This document shows, one piece after another, positions 52,705 to 62,293 of a DNA stretch of 64,000 bases. The translations under genes were made by a program, and so were the position numbers. The notes under the pieces were generated by a model that saw only the letters and a program-made list of their open reading frames with translations, made no database searches and was not told the origin of the DNA. Within the stretch, counting starts at the first letter, position 1. Each line of letters opens with the position of its first letter. The DNA comes from Dokdonia donghaensis DSW-1 (GTDB taxonomy: Bacteria > Bacteroidota > Bacteroidia > Flavobacteriales > Flavobacteriaceae). The DNA lies in contig NZ_CP015125.1 in the NCBI RefSeq assembly GCF_001653755.1, positions 122,001 through 186,000 of the forward strand. The letters run 5' to 3'.

Positions 52705-55554
52705 GTGACTAATACTGCCGAAAATACTCAGAAACGACTTTTTTTACTAGATGCATACGCATTGATTTTTAGAGGATATTATGCTCTTATTAAAAACCCG
52801 CGTATCACAAGTTCTGGTATGGATGTGAGTGCTATAATGGGGTTTACAAATAGCCTTTTTGATGTTATAAAACGAGAGCGACCAGATCACCTAGCTGTTG
52901 CTTTTGACAAGGGCGGAAGCTCTGCTCGTGTTGAAGCTTATGCTGATTATAAGGCAAATCGTGACGAAACTCCAGAAGCGATACGCATAGCGGTACCTCA
53001 TATACAAGAAATACTTAAGGCTATGCACATTCCCATTATTGAGCGTGAAGGTGTAGAGGCAGATGACCTTATAGGCACCCTGGCAAAACAAGCCGAAAAG
53101 GAAGACTTTAAAGTCTTTATGGTTACACCAGATAAGGATTATGCACAGCTAGTCTCAGAAAATATATTTATGTACAAGCCTGCTCGTATGGGTAATGGTA
53201 TTGAGATCTGGGGAATCCCAGAGGTGCAAAAGCGTTTTGAAGTAGAGCGCCCAGAGCAAGTGATAGATTACCTAGGGATGATGGGTGATGCGTCAGACAA
53301 CATACCGGGGCTTCCAGGTGTAGGTGATAAAACGGCAAAGAAATTTATCGCAGCATACGGTTCTATGGAAGGGCTTCTTGAAAATATAGATAAGCTCAAG
53401 GGCAAGATGAAGGAAAAAGTGATCGCAAATGCAGAGCTGGGACTTCTTTCTAAACAACTCGCAACTATAATGCTAGATTGTGATGTACAGTTTGACGCAA
53501 AAGATTACGAACTCTCAGAACCAGATGCAGAGGCGGTCACAAAGAAGTTTGACGAGCTGGAGTTTAGACGTATGAAAGATCAGTTTGTAAAAATCTTTTC
53601 TGGCGAGGCAGAGCAAGGCACGCAGGTATCTTCTACCTCATCTGCAAAGAAGCAAGCAGCTACCGCAGCGGGGGCAGGACAGTTTTCGCTTTTTGGTGGA
53701 GATGGTGGCGCTACCGCAGCAACCGTGGCAGATGCTTCTACACGTAAAACCATAAAAGACACCCAGCATTTTTACCAGACAATAGATAGCCCGCTTGCGC
53801 GAAAACTATTTATACAAAATCTACTTCAACAATCTTCTGTATGTTTTGATACAGAAACCACAGGTCTAGACCCACTCGTGGCAGAGCTTGTAGGTATCGC
53901 TTTTTCTTGGGAAGCTGGTAAGGGGTATTACATACCGCTTCCAGAAAGTAAAGAAGAGGCCCAAGCACTAATAGAAGAATTAAGAACATTTTTTGAGGCT
54001 ACTACCATCGAAAAAATAGGTCAAAACCTTAAATATGACATAAAAGTTCTTGCAAAATATAACATAAAAGTTAAGGGAAAACTTTTTGACACAATGCTTG
54101 CCCACTATCTCATTAACCCAGATATGCGTCATAATATGGACGTACTGGCAGAGACGTACCTTAACTACACACCTGTATCTATCACAGAGCTCATAGGTAA
54201 AAAAGGAAAAAACCAAAAGTCTATGCGCGACGTGCCACTAGACCAGCAAACAGAGTATGCGGTAGAAGATGCAGATATTACCCTGCAGCTTAAACAGCAT
54301 TTTGAAAAAGAGCTTGATGAGGCAGGCACGCGCAAACTATTTGATGATATTGAGATTCCCTTACTTAGAGTACTTGCTGCAATGGAGGTAGAAGGAATCA
54401 ACTTAGACGTACACTTTTTAGAGAGCTTGTCCGGTGATCTTAATGCAGATATAGAACGTCTTACTTCTGAGATTTATGAAGAAGCTGGAGAAGAGTTTAA
54501 AATATCTTCACCTAAGCAACTCGGCGAAATTCTTTTTGACAAAATGAAGCTTGTAGACAAGCCTAAAAAGACAAAAACAGGACAATACTCAACTGCAGAA
54601 GATGTTTTATCATACCTTGCAAAAGATCACGATATCATCCAGAAAGTACTAGACTACCGCGGGCTATCTAAGTTAAAGTCTACATATGTAGATGCATTGC
54701 CAGAGCAAGTTGCTCAAGATGGTCGTGTACATACAGACTATATGCAAACCGTAGCAGCGACGGGAAGATTAAGTTCTAACAATCCTAACCTACAAAACAT
54801 CCCTATACGTACAGAACGCGGTCGCCAAGTACGTAAAGCATTTGTACCTAGAGATGAAAACCACACACTGCTCGCAGCAGATTATTCTCAAATTGAGCTA
54901 CGTATTATAGCAGCTCTAAGCGAGGAAGAAAATATGATACAAGCCTTTACAAATGGTGAAGACATTCACGCTAGTACGGCGGCAAAAGTTTTTAATGTAC
55001 CACTAGAAGAGGTAACAAGAGAGCAACGTAGTAATGCAAAGACAGTAAACTTTGGTATTATATATGGTGTCTCTGCCTTTGGACTTTCTAACCAGACAGA
55101 CCTATCACGAGGAGAAGCAAAAGAGCTCATAGACAACTATTATAAATCGTACCCTAAGCTACGCAACTATATGAGTGAGCTTGTAGATTTTGCTAGAGAA
55201 AATGGGTATGTAAAAACAGTTCTAGATAGGCGTCGCTACCTTAATGGTATTAACTCAAGCAACGGTGTTGTGCGTGGTGCTGCAGAGCGTAATGCTGTAA
55301 ACGCACCTATACAAGGGAGCGCAGCAGATATTATTAAGATTGCTATGATTAATATTTTTGAGAAGCTAGAAATCAGTGATTACAAAACAAAAATGCTACT
55401 CCAAGTGCACGATGAACTTGTTTTTGATGTGCCAAACACTGAGCTTGATGACATCAAAAACCTCATCAAAACCGAAATGGAAAGTGCCTTTAAAATGGCA
55501 GTACCTCTAGATGTAGAAGTAGGAGTAGGTCAAAACTGGCTAGAGGCACACTAA
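52705..55554 (+). CDS. polA: DNA polymerase I
   Basis: Repair and primer-removal polymerase of 949 residues, starting at GTG. The 5'-3' exonuclease (about 10-290) has LLDAYALIFRGYYAL and GDASDNIPGLPGVGDKTA. The 3'-5' exonuclease (about 375-560) keeps acidic residues D382 and E384 in FDTETTGLD, so proofreading is probably active. The polymerase (about 580-949) has DYSQIELRI (D726) and the LLQVHDELVF motif. An Ala-rich linker with AATAAGAGQ separates the first two domains. Confidence 0.97.
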   Translation: MTNTAENTQKRLFLLDAYALIFRGYYALIKNPRITSSGMDVSAIMGFTNSLFDVIKRERPDHLAVAFDKGGSSARVEAYADYKANRDETPEAIRIAVPHIQEILKAMHIPIIEREGVEADDLIGTLAKQAEKEDFKVFMVTPDKDYAQLVSENIFMYKPARMGNGIEIWGIPEVQKRFEVERPEQVIDYLGMMGDASDNIPGLPGVGDKTAKKFIAAYGSMEGLLENIDKLKGKMKEKVIANAELGLLSKQLATIMLDCDVQFDAKDYELSEPDAEAVTKKFDELEFRRMKDQFVKIFSGEAEQGTQVSSTSSAKKQAATAAGAGQFSLFGGDGGATAATVADASTRKTIKDTQHFYQTIDSPLARKLFIQNLLQQSSVCFDTETTGLDPLVAELVGIAFSWEAGKGYYIPLPESKEEAQALIEELRTFFEATTIEKIGQNLKYDIKVLAKYNIKVKGKLFDTMLAHYLINPDMRHNMDVLAETYLNYTPVSITELIGKKGKNQKSMRDVPLDQQTEYAVEDADITLQLKQHFEKELDEAGTRKLFDDIEIPLLRVLAAMEVEGINLDVHFLESLSGDLNADIERLTSEIYEEAGEEFKISSPKQLGEILFDKMKLVDKPKKTKTGQYSTAEDVLSYLAKDHDIIQKVLDYRGLSKLKSTYVDALPEQVAQDGRVHTDYMQTVAATGRLSSNNPNLQNIPIRTERGRQVRKAFVPRDENHTLLAADYSQIELRIIAALSEEENMIQAFTNGEDIHASTAAKVFNVPLEEVTREQRSNAKTVNFGIIYGVSAFGLSNQTDLSRGEAKELIDNYYKSYPKLRNYMSELVDFARENGYVKTVLDRRRYLNGINSSNGVVRGAAERNAVNAPIQGSAADIIKIAMINIFEKLEISDYKTKMLLQVHDELVFDVPNTELDDIKNLIKTEMESAFKMAVPLDVEVGVGQNWLEAH

Positions 55555-55575
55555 AAAATAAAGCTATCTCATATT

Positions 55576-55616
55576 AAAAAAGCCAAATGAAAATAACTTC
55601 TCATTTGGCTTTTTTA
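55576..55616. terminator. Terminator after polA
   Basis: 15-base-pair stem AAAAAAGCCAAATGA / TCATTTGGCTTTTTT with a ten-base loop, shared with the convergent lipoprotein gene. Confidence 0.88.
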
Positions 55617-55638
55617 TTTACATATATGTCATCTCATA

Positions 55639-56139
55639 CTATTTCCTCACATATGTTGAGACTGCGGCAAGATTATTAAAATCTCCGTGAGGATAATTAT
55701 TGAGATGATCTCTATTAAGAAACTCTCGAAACCTTAAGGTGTCAAGATCTTGTGACAATTCTCCTATTAGACCCGTTTCTATAACAACCGTATTACCATT
55801 AATTGTGTAACTGGGTGCTTGTATGTAATTTTCAACCACTATGCATACAAATTCCATAAGGTGATCGCCGTTCTCGGTCACGCAAGTTGTAATTGCATAA
55901 GGCGGTATGACAGTGTTTTTTTCTGTAAAGGTTATTTCTTGAGGATTGAGTACCTGCTCATTTTCTTCAAGTAAATCTGTAGAGGCAACGCCATCATTAT
56001 TTAAGTCTATGGCTGTCTCTACGGTATATGAGATTTGCCTGTAAGTCACCTCTGCAATAGGAGACTTTTCTTTAGACTCATCTTCACCACAACTTAAAAA
56101 AGCAAGTAGCAATAACGAGAGATATAGGCAATGTTTCAT
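55639..56139 (-). CDS. Lipoprotein of unknown function
   Basis: Lipoprotein of 166 residues with lipobox AFLSC (Cys 17) followed by acidic GEDESKEKS, a common surface-export signal in Bacteroidetes. The body is beta-rich, with a LNNDGVASTDLL loop that could bind calcium. I do not recognise the family. It is convergent with polA. Confidence 0.7.
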   Translation of the reverse strand: MKHCLYLSLLLLAFLSCGEDESKEKSPIAEVTYRQISYTVETAIDLNNDGVASTDLLEENEQVLNPQEITFTEKNTVIPPYAITTCVTENGDHLMEFVCIVVENYIQAPSYTINGNTVVIETGLIGELSQDLDTLRFREFLNRDHLNNYPHGDFNNLAAVSTYVRK

Positions 56140-56244
56140 TAGATAGATTTAACTAGGCAAAGATATAACGTATTAATTGTAGTTAAGTATAGAAGGTTCT
56201 TAAATTATTTTCAATTCATTTTAACAATCTCAAATAAAACAGGT

Positions 56245-56264
56245 TACGCTTTCGCGAAAGCGTA
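56245..56264. repeat. Palindrome copy 18, intergenic
   Basis: 20-base perfect palindrome touching the terminator of the DUF5916 gene. Confidence 0.95.
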
Positions 56265-56299
56265 AAAAAACCCCAAAACAAACATACAAGCTTTGGGGT
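56265..56299 (-). terminator. Terminator of the DUF5916 gene
   Basis: On the - strand, stem ACCCCAAA / TTTGGGGT followed by seven T's, directly after the gene and next to palindrome copy 18. Confidence 0.8.
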
Positions 56300-56320
56300 A
56301 CATTTGGGGCGTAATTTTTA

Positions 56321-59014
56321 TTACAGCGCAAATCTATACGTCCATTTTACTAAAAACGTATTCCTGATTTGCTGCCCAAGTATCTGACTATCTGCTGCGT
56401 CAAAGAGGCTATCTTCTGTAGAGGCTCCACCTTCGATACCTTGTGACCAAACTAAAAACAACTCAGAGCCTGGCTTATACTCCCATCTCGCTACAAGGTT
56501 TGATCTAAATTGAACGAAGTTAAAATCTGGATCTCCAAAGGCATAATCTACACTTCCATCCTCATCTTCATCTACAGCATAACCACCATCTACAGTACTT
56601 ATTTGATTTTGATTAAATAAGGTTACTCGCTTATTAAGATCTTCGTTTTCGCTATCTGCTACGTAGTTAAAATTAGTGTAGGTCCCTTTTGCTATAAACG
56701 GCTGCGCATAATATTGTATGGTAAAATTAGGGTTGATATTATAATTAACACGTAGTGTCGCACTTAACGTTTCTTGATTAATCGCTCCTGTTATATATCT
56801 CGTATTATATTGAGCAGGCTCGTAAGCTTGTTGAGATACATACTGCGTTCTGTTTGGGTTTTTCTCATAGACTGTAGAGAGTGACAAACTTAGTGCATCT
56901 AGCGGCTGGTAGTTAAGCCTAAGCTCGTACTGATTAAATGAGAAGTTATTTTGCTTTGCTTGCGAGTTTACATAAATAGCAACTGCGCTTAACTTTTTAC
57001 GCTGGTCTGTACCAGCAGCCACAAAGTAAAAGTTTTCTTCATTAAACCTCCAGCGTGGTCCTCCTCTCAAAAATGAGTTTATAAATATGCGAGGTTTGTG
57101 CGCACCACCTACTTCTGTAAACCAGTTGTTTTTCCAGTTTATCTCTGCCCTACCTTCATACTGAATGCGATTAAAGTTACCTTGAAAATCATACTGTGTA
57201 GTTTGCTCCACACCTACATTTGCTCGTCTATACCAAGAGGTAGAGTTGTTCCAGAAGCGTCTTACACTTGCAAATTGTACAATACGGTCTGCACGACGCA
57301 AGAAGCCTATATCGTTAAGCTCTAGACCAGGAGACCTCCAGTTACCCCCTAGCTCATAGCGCCATTTACCACTACCTCTACCTATGGCAAGGTTTCCTCC
57401 GGTACCAGAGAGGCTTGTAGCATTAGGGTCTACCGATACGTGGTCTGCATCTACACGTTGATATAAATGTGTGAGTGAGGTTTGTGTATTGAGTATAGCC
57501 TGAGGATCTCCGTTAACACGGCTTATAATCCCTCTACCAGTTATGTAGTACTTACGATCTTTCCAGTTATGGTTAAAATCTATACCGCCAGAGTAGGCTT
57601 GTGTATGTAAGAAGTCTAAGCTACGCTCCATATTACGTGTTGTGTTTGTAAATATGGCTCCTATAAAAGAGTTACGATCATTAAAATCTTTTTGAACTCT
57701 ACCCACAAAGTAGTTAGTAAGAGGCTCTACTAGTTCTTCTCTTTTTGTGCCTAGCTCATCGCTAAGCTCGAGTTGCGTTGTGATTTCTTCCCTATCGTCT
57801 AGCTTTATCTCTGCAAACTCTTTTGCCGTGACACTCTCTAGCACACCTATAGTCCACCCGTTTTTAGTTTTTCCGCTAAACTTTGCCGCACCCAGTATAG
57901 TCGTGTTAATAGGGAAGTCTTCATACTCTCCTTTACTTGGGTCTGAAGTTGTAAATCCTTGCGGAGTCCTCCCTATACGTCTCGGGAAGAAAACATTATC
58001 TGAACCACCACCTACTCTAAAGTCAAAGACACTTTTATTTTCGACAAAGAAAGGTCGACGCTCTTGAAAGAAAATCTCAAATCCATCTAGCGCTATAGCT
58101 CCAGGGTCTGCATCTACTTGTCCAAAATCTGGATTTACAGTGAGGTCGAGCGTGAGATCATTTGTGATACCAATTTTTGCATCAAGACCTACATTGCCAC
58201 TAAAGTCATCCCCATCTCTAAAGGGGTTACCCACCTCTTCCTCAAAAGTATCGTACTGCCCCAGCACAAAAGGTTGTATTTCTAATTGTTTTTGAGGTTT
58301 AATTCCTTTTATACCTCGTAGTTCTCCAAACTCACTCACCCATCCAGGAGGATTTGCCGGCAGAGGTTGCCAGGTAGAACGCTCTTCATTTGCAAAGTAG
58401 CGTCTTGTAGACTGTATACCCCACACCTGCTCATCATCTGCACTAAAACGCAACTGACTTAACGGAATGCGCATCTCTGCCGTCCAGCCTTCTTCATCTT
58501 CTGAGGTGGCGAGATACCAGATAGGATTCCAGCTGCTATCAAAGTTTCCGTTATTTGATATAAACTCATCACCTTTTACTCCAGAAGCAGAGGCTGTAAA
58601 TGAGAAACCTGTACGATCGTCATTATAACTATCTATATTAATCTCTACCCAGTCACCCGGAAAATCATCACGGCGGCCTAATCTTTTTTCTAGTTTTGAC
58701 TTATCACTCTCTAAACAGTGAAAGGCTACATACAGATTTTTTGCATCATAGGTGATTTTCATCTTAGTTTGCTGTGTAGGCGGTGTACCTACATCTGGCT
58801 CAAATTGTAAATAATCTGTAGACCACGGCACGCTAGCCCAGGCACCATCAGATAGGTTTCCATCTATTTTTGGCGCGTCACCGGTAAAAGTATTTGTGGT
58901 ATAAACTTTTCTTGCAATGGCTATTTTGGTAGAGTCTACTTGAGCAAATAAAGACAGGGAACTTAGAAAGAAAAGAATGATTACTGCTCGTAGGCGATTG
59001 ACTGTAAGGTACAT
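56321..59014 (-). CDS. DUF5916 outer membrane protein with CBM9-like domain
   Basis: Protein of 897 residues. Signal peptide to about LFAQ (residue 25). A CBM9-like domain (about 45-230: PKIDGNLSDGAWASVPWSTDYLQFEP, WVEINIDSYNDDRTGF, WTAEMRIPLSQLRF) precedes a DUF5916 barrel that ends in YRFAL. Members resemble surface carbohydrate-binding barrels and are widespread in flavobacteria, without known function. It stands alone between terminators and the ribosomal cluster. Confidence 0.87.
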   Translation of the reverse strand: MYLTVNRLRAVIILFFLSSLSLFAQVDSTKIAIARKVYTTNTFTGDAPKIDGNLSDGAWASVPWSTDYLQFEPDVGTPPTQQTKMKITYDAKNLYVAFHCLESDKSKLEKRLGRRDDFPGDWVEINIDSYNDDRTGFSFTASASGVKGDEFISNNGNFDSSWNPIWYLATSEDEEGWTAEMRIPLSQLRFSADDEQVWGIQSTRRYFANEERSTWQPLPANPPGWVSEFGELRGIKGIKPQKQLEIQPFVLGQYDTFEEEVGNPFRDGDDFSGNVGLDAKIGITNDLTLDLTVNPDFGQVDADPGAIALDGFEIFFQERRPFFVENKSVFDFRVGGGSDNVFFPRRIGRTPQGFTTSDPSKGEYEDFPINTTILGAAKFSGKTKNGWTIGVLESVTAKEFAEIKLDDREEITTQLELSDELGTKREELVEPLTNYFVGRVQKDFNDRNSFIGAIFTNTTRNMERSLDFLHTQAYSGGIDFNHNWKDRKYYITGRGIISRVNGDPQAILNTQTSLTHLYQRVDADHVSVDPNATSLSGTGGNLAIGRGSGKWRYELGGNWRSPGLELNDIGFLRRADRIVQFASVRRFWNNSTSWYRRANVGVEQTTQYDFQGNFNRIQYEGRAEINWKNNWFTEVGGAHKPRIFINSFLRGGPRWRFNEENFYFVAAGTDQRKKLSAVAIYVNSQAKQNNFSFNQYELRLNYQPLDALSLSLSTVYEKNPNRTQYVSQQAYEPAQYNTRYITGAINQETLSATLRVNYNINPNFTIQYYAQPFIAKGTYTNFNYVADSENEDLNKRVTLFNQNQISTVDGGYAVDEDEDGSVDYAFGDPDFNFVQFRSNLVARWEYKPGSELFLVWSQGIEGGASTEDSLFDAADSQILGQQIRNTFLVKWTYRFAL

Positions 59015-59118
59015 TAGGTTGTTTTTGGTTGATGATATTAGAGAGACTTATAAAAACAAGCGTTGTGACAACCTAAACAGTTTTTTAAGATTTTATTAAC
59101 TTTTTCTGGGTAAAATAC

Positions 59119-59134
59119 CGCTTTCGCGAAAGCG
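59119..59134. repeat. Palindrome copy 19, intergenic
   Basis: 16-base palindrome in the gap between the DUF5916 gene and rplM. Confidence 0.95.
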
Positions 59135-59228
59135 TAAACAACACCTATTATATAGACCGAAAAAGTATTGTAACTGATAGAATATATTATTGAAAAAAAA
59201 TGCTTACAAAATATAGTGATACAGAGGT

Positions 59229-59258
59229 TTGTGTGATAAATAATTTTATGTACTTTTG
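59229..59258 (+). promoter_or_regulatory. Promoter of rplM-rpsI
   Basis: TTG at 59229-59231, 19-base spacer, TACTTTTG at 59251-59258. A short hairpin (CCCGT / ACGGG, 59263-59277) follows in the leader and may regulate the ribosomal genes. Confidence 0.8.
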
Positions 59259-59308
59259 CAAACCCGTTTTTAGACGGGAAATGGAATGTTTAATTAAAAT
59301 TAATTAGT

Positions 59309-59764
59309 GTGGACGCATTAAGTTACAAAACAGTATCTGCAAACAAAGCTACCGTAAACAAGGAGTGGGTTTTGATAGATGCAGAAGGACAGACGCTAGG
59401 ACGTATGTCTTCTATCGTAGCTAAGTTTTTACGCGGTAAGTACAAGCCTAGTTTTACACCTCACGTAGATTGTGGAGATAACGTTGTTATCATAAACGCT
59501 GCAAAGGTGCAATTATCTGGAAACAAGTGGACGGAAAAATCATACATCCGTCACACTGGATACCCAGGAGGGCAACGTAGTCTTACAGCTAGAGAACTCT
59601 ACGACAAAGATCCAACACGTGTAGTAGAAGCTGCCGTAAAAGGGATGTTACCTAAAAACAAATTGGGGAGTGCAATCTTCCGCAACCTAAAAGTGTATGC
59701 AGGAGCAGAGCACGATCAGGAAGCGCAGAAGCCTCGTGCCATTAACCTAAACGAAATCAAGTAA
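59309..59764 (+). CDS. rplM: 50S ribosomal protein L13
   Basis: Ribosomal protein of 151 residues starting at GTG with DALSYKTVSANKATVNKEWV. The L13 core LGRMSSIVAKFLRGKYKPSFTPHVDCGD and the VKGMLPKNKLG motif are clear. It is joined to rpsI with no gap. Confidence 0.97.
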   Translation: MDALSYKTVSANKATVNKEWVLIDAEGQTLGRMSSIVAKFLRGKYKPSFTPHVDCGDNVVIINAAKVQLSGNKWTEKSYIRHTGYPGGQRSLTARELYDKDPTRVVEAAVKGMLPKNKLGSAIFRNLKVYAGAEHDQEAQKPRAINLNEIK

Positions 59765-60151
59765 ATGGAGACTTTACACAAAATCGGTCGTCGTAAGACC
59801 GCAGTAGCTCGTGTTTATCTTACTGAAGGAGAAGGTAAAATCACTGTAAACAAAAAAGAACTGAACAACTACTTCCCTACTGGAACATTACAGTACAAAG
59901 TAAACCAGCCGCTTGTTTTAACAAACAACGAAGGTAACTTTGACATTAATGTAAACGTATATGGTGGTGGTATCACTGGTCAGGCAGAGGCTATCAGACT
60001 TGCTCTTTCTAGAGCTATGTGTGAACTAGACGAAGAAAATCGTCTTATCCTTAAGCCAGAAGGTCTTCTTACTCGTGACCCAAGAATGGTTGAGCGTAAG
60101 AAATTTGGTCAGAAGAAAGCACGTAAGAAGTTCCAATTCTCAAAGCGTTAA
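59765..60151 (+). CDS. rpsI: 30S ribosomal protein S9
   Basis: Ribosomal protein of 128 residues: IGRRKTAVARVYLTEGEGKITVN at the start and the basic C-terminal tail RMVERKKFGQKKARKKFQFSKR that reaches into the decoding site. It begins right after rplM. Confidence 0.97.
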   Translation: METLHKIGRRKTAVARVYLTEGEGKITVNKKELNNYFPTGTLQYKVNQPLVLTNNEGNFDINVNVYGGGITGQAEAIRLALSRAMCELDEENRLILKPEGLLTRDPRMVERKKFGQKKARKKFQFSKR

Positions 60152-60257
60152 TATATCGCTTCACTTGCAAGTGGCTCAGGCTATATGGCAAGCGAGATTT
60201 AGAATTACTTATTTTTTAAAAATTTAAATTAATTGAAATGTTGTCGTTGCTTATTAT

Positions 60258-60271
60258 GCTTTCGCGAAAGC
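60258..60271. repeat. Palindrome copy 20, rpsB leader
   Basis: 14-base palindrome in the 209-base gap between rpsI and rpsB. Downstream hairpin CTTCGT/ACGGAG (about 60303-60317) is also present. Confidence 0.95.
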
Positions 60272-60360
60272 GGAATCTTAATAAGGTTAGTTTAGCATCT
60301 AAACTTCGTAAAACGGAGTTGCTAATTTTAATGTCCAACGGAACGTAAACTATTACAAAA

Positions 60361-61161
60361 ATGGCAAACAACATCGAAATAAAAGAATTGCTTGATGCAG
60401 GTGTACACTTTGGACACCTCACAAGAAGATGGGATCCAAATATGGCACCGTATATCTATATGGAGCGTAACGGGATACACATCATCAATCTTTATAAAAC
60501 TGCAGCAAAAATTGAAGAGACTTGCGAGGCTCTACAAAAGATTGCTGCTTCTGGTAGAAAAATACTCTTTGTAGCTACCAAAAAACAAGCTAAAGATATC
60601 GTAGCAGAAAAAGCTCGTAACGCAAATATGCCGTACATCACAGAAAGATGGCCTGGTGGAATGCTTACTAACTTTGTTACTATACGTAAAGCAGTTAAGA
60701 AAATGCAGACAATTGACCGTATGAAACAAGATGGTCGTTTTGATACACTTTCTAAGAAAGAAAAACTACAGATGAACCGTCTTCGTGAGAAGCTTGAGAA
60801 AAACCTTGGTTCTATATCAGATATGACACGTCTTCCTGGCGCTCTATTTGTTGTAGATATTAAGAGAGAGCACATCGCGATTAAAGAAGCTCAAAAATTA
60901 AACATTCCAATTTTTGCAATGGTAGATACTAACTCTGATCCAAGAGAAGTAGATTATCTTATCCCTGCAAATGACGATGCTTCTAAATCTATCGACAAGA
61001 TCGTAGGTTTTGTTTCTGACGCTGTTAGCGCTGGTCTTGCAGACCGCAAAGCTGGAAAAGATGCTCAAAAAGAAGGTGCAGATGCCCCTAAAAAAGAAGC
61101 AAAAGATCCTAAAGCTAAGCCTGCAAAAGCTGCCGTAGCTGCAAGTGAAGAAGAAGAGTAA
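60361..61161 (+). CDS. rpsB: 30S ribosomal protein S2
   Basis: Ribosomal protein of 266 residues: ELLDAGVHFGHLTRRWDPNMAPYIY at the start, ITERWPGGMLTNF near 90 and LFVVDIKREHIAIKEA near 161. The C-terminus has an extra Lys/Ala/Glu-rich tail (about 228-266) of low complexity, common in Bacteroidetes. Next is tsf, as in most bacteria. Confidence 0.97.
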   Translation: MANNIEIKELLDAGVHFGHLTRRWDPNMAPYIYMERNGIHIINLYKTAAKIEETCEALQKIAASGRKILFVATKKQAKDIVAEKARNANMPYITERWPGGMLTNFVTIRKAVKKMQTIDRMKQDGRFDTLSKKEKLQMNRLREKLEKNLGSISDMTRLPGALFVVDIKREHIAIKEAQKLNIPIFAMVDTNSDPREVDYLIPANDDASKSIDKIVGFVSDAVSAGLADRKAGKDAQKEGADAPKKEAKDPKAKPAKAAVAASEEEE

Positions 61162-61251
61162 ATAACATTAAGTTAATACTAAAAGGTCGTTTAATTCTTT
61201 TCTTTGCGGAAAACGATTAGACGACTTTTTTCAATTTTAAAACATATACAA

Positions 61252-62217
61252 ATGGCAAACATAACAGCCGCAGACGTAAAAAAATTAAGAGAAGCTACTG
61301 GTGCTGGAATGATGGACTGTAAAAAGGCCCTCGTTGAAGCAGAAGGTGATTTTGATAACGCAGTAACTGTACTTCGTAAGAAAGGACAAAAAGTTGCAGA
61401 AAAGAGAGCAGACAGAGACTCTTCTGAAGGTGTTGTTGTTGCAAAGATTAACGACGCAAACACTCGCGGAGTTGTAGTATCACTTAACTGTGAGACTGAC
61501 TTTGTTACTAAGAACGATACATTTGTTGAACTTGCTAACAAAATGGGAGATATTGCTCTTTCTGTAAATTCTAAAGATGAGATGCTTGCTGCAGACTTTG
61601 ATGGGATGACAGTTGCAGAAAAGCTTATCGAGCAAACTGGTGTTATAGGTGAAAAAATTGAAATAGGTGGTTACGAGACATTAGAAGCTCCTTTTGTAGG
61701 TTCTTATGTACACGGTAACAAAATAGGTGCTCTAGTAGGACTTACTGCTGCTACAGATAATGCTGCAGAGGTTGCAAAGAGTGTATCTATGCAAGTTGCA
61801 TCTATGGGAGCTACAACACTTTCATACAAAGATTTTGATCCAGCATATGTTGCATCAGAAACTGAAGCAAGAATCGCAGCTATCGAAAAAGATAACATCG
61901 AGCTTGGACGTCTTGGTAAGACTCTAAAGAATGTACCTCAGTATATCTCTATGTCACAACTTACTCCTGAAGTACTTGCTCAAGCAGAAGCAGATATCAA
62001 AGAGCAGTTAAAAGCAGAAGGGAAGCCTGAGCAAATCTGGGACAAAATTGTACCTGGTAAAGTTGAGCGTTTTGTAGCAGATAATACTACTCTAGATCAC
62101 GAGCAGGCACTACTTGATCAACGTTTTATTATGGACGACAGCCAGAACGTAGCAGAATTTGTTGCTTCAAAAGGTGATGCATCTGTACAAGGATTTAAAA
62201 GAGTTTCTTTAACATAG
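61252..62217 (+). CDS. tsf: Elongation factor Ts
   Basis: EF-Tu exchange factor of 321 residues: ITAADVKKLREATGAGMMDCKKAL (UBA-like), the NCETDFVTKN motif near 79 and QPFIMDDSQNV-like QRFIMDDSQNVAEF near the end. The open frame back to 61204 adds unrelated residues; ATG 61252 gives the family start. It ends before a strong terminator. Confidence 0.97.
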   Translation: MANITAADVKKLREATGAGMMDCKKALVEAEGDFDNAVTVLRKKGQKVAEKRADRDSSEGVVVAKINDANTRGVVVSLNCETDFVTKNDTFVELANKMGDIALSVNSKDEMLAADFDGMTVAEKLIEQTGVIGEKIEIGGYETLEAPFVGSYVHGNKIGALVGLTAATDNAAEVAKSVSMQVASMGATTLSYKDFDPAYVASETEARIAAIEKDNIELGRLGKTLKNVPQYISMSQLTPEVLAQAEADIKEQLKAEGKPEQIWDKIVPGKVERFVADNTTLDHEQALLDQRFIMDDSQNVAEFVASKGDASVQGFKRVSLT

Positions 62218-62237
62218 TAGTTTTAGCACTTATCCAT

Positions 62238-62269
62238 AAAAAAAGCCTCCAAATTGTGGAGGCTTTTTT
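62238..62269. terminator. Bidirectional terminator after tsf
   Basis: Stem AAAAAAAGCCTCCA / TGGAGGCTTTTTTT with a five-base loop, between tsf and the convergent spondin-domain gene. Confidence 0.9.
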
Positions 62270-62293
62270 AGTTTATAGAATGTTTGAATTCTA

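Noticed and set aside
60160..60175. CACTTGCAAGTG palindrome after rpsI as a terminator
   Set aside because: No T run follows, and the stem is short; too weak to list.
1573..60271. Repeated palindrome as a CRISPR-like array
   Set aside because: Copies are thousands of bases apart with no regular spacing, no unique spacers and no cas genes.
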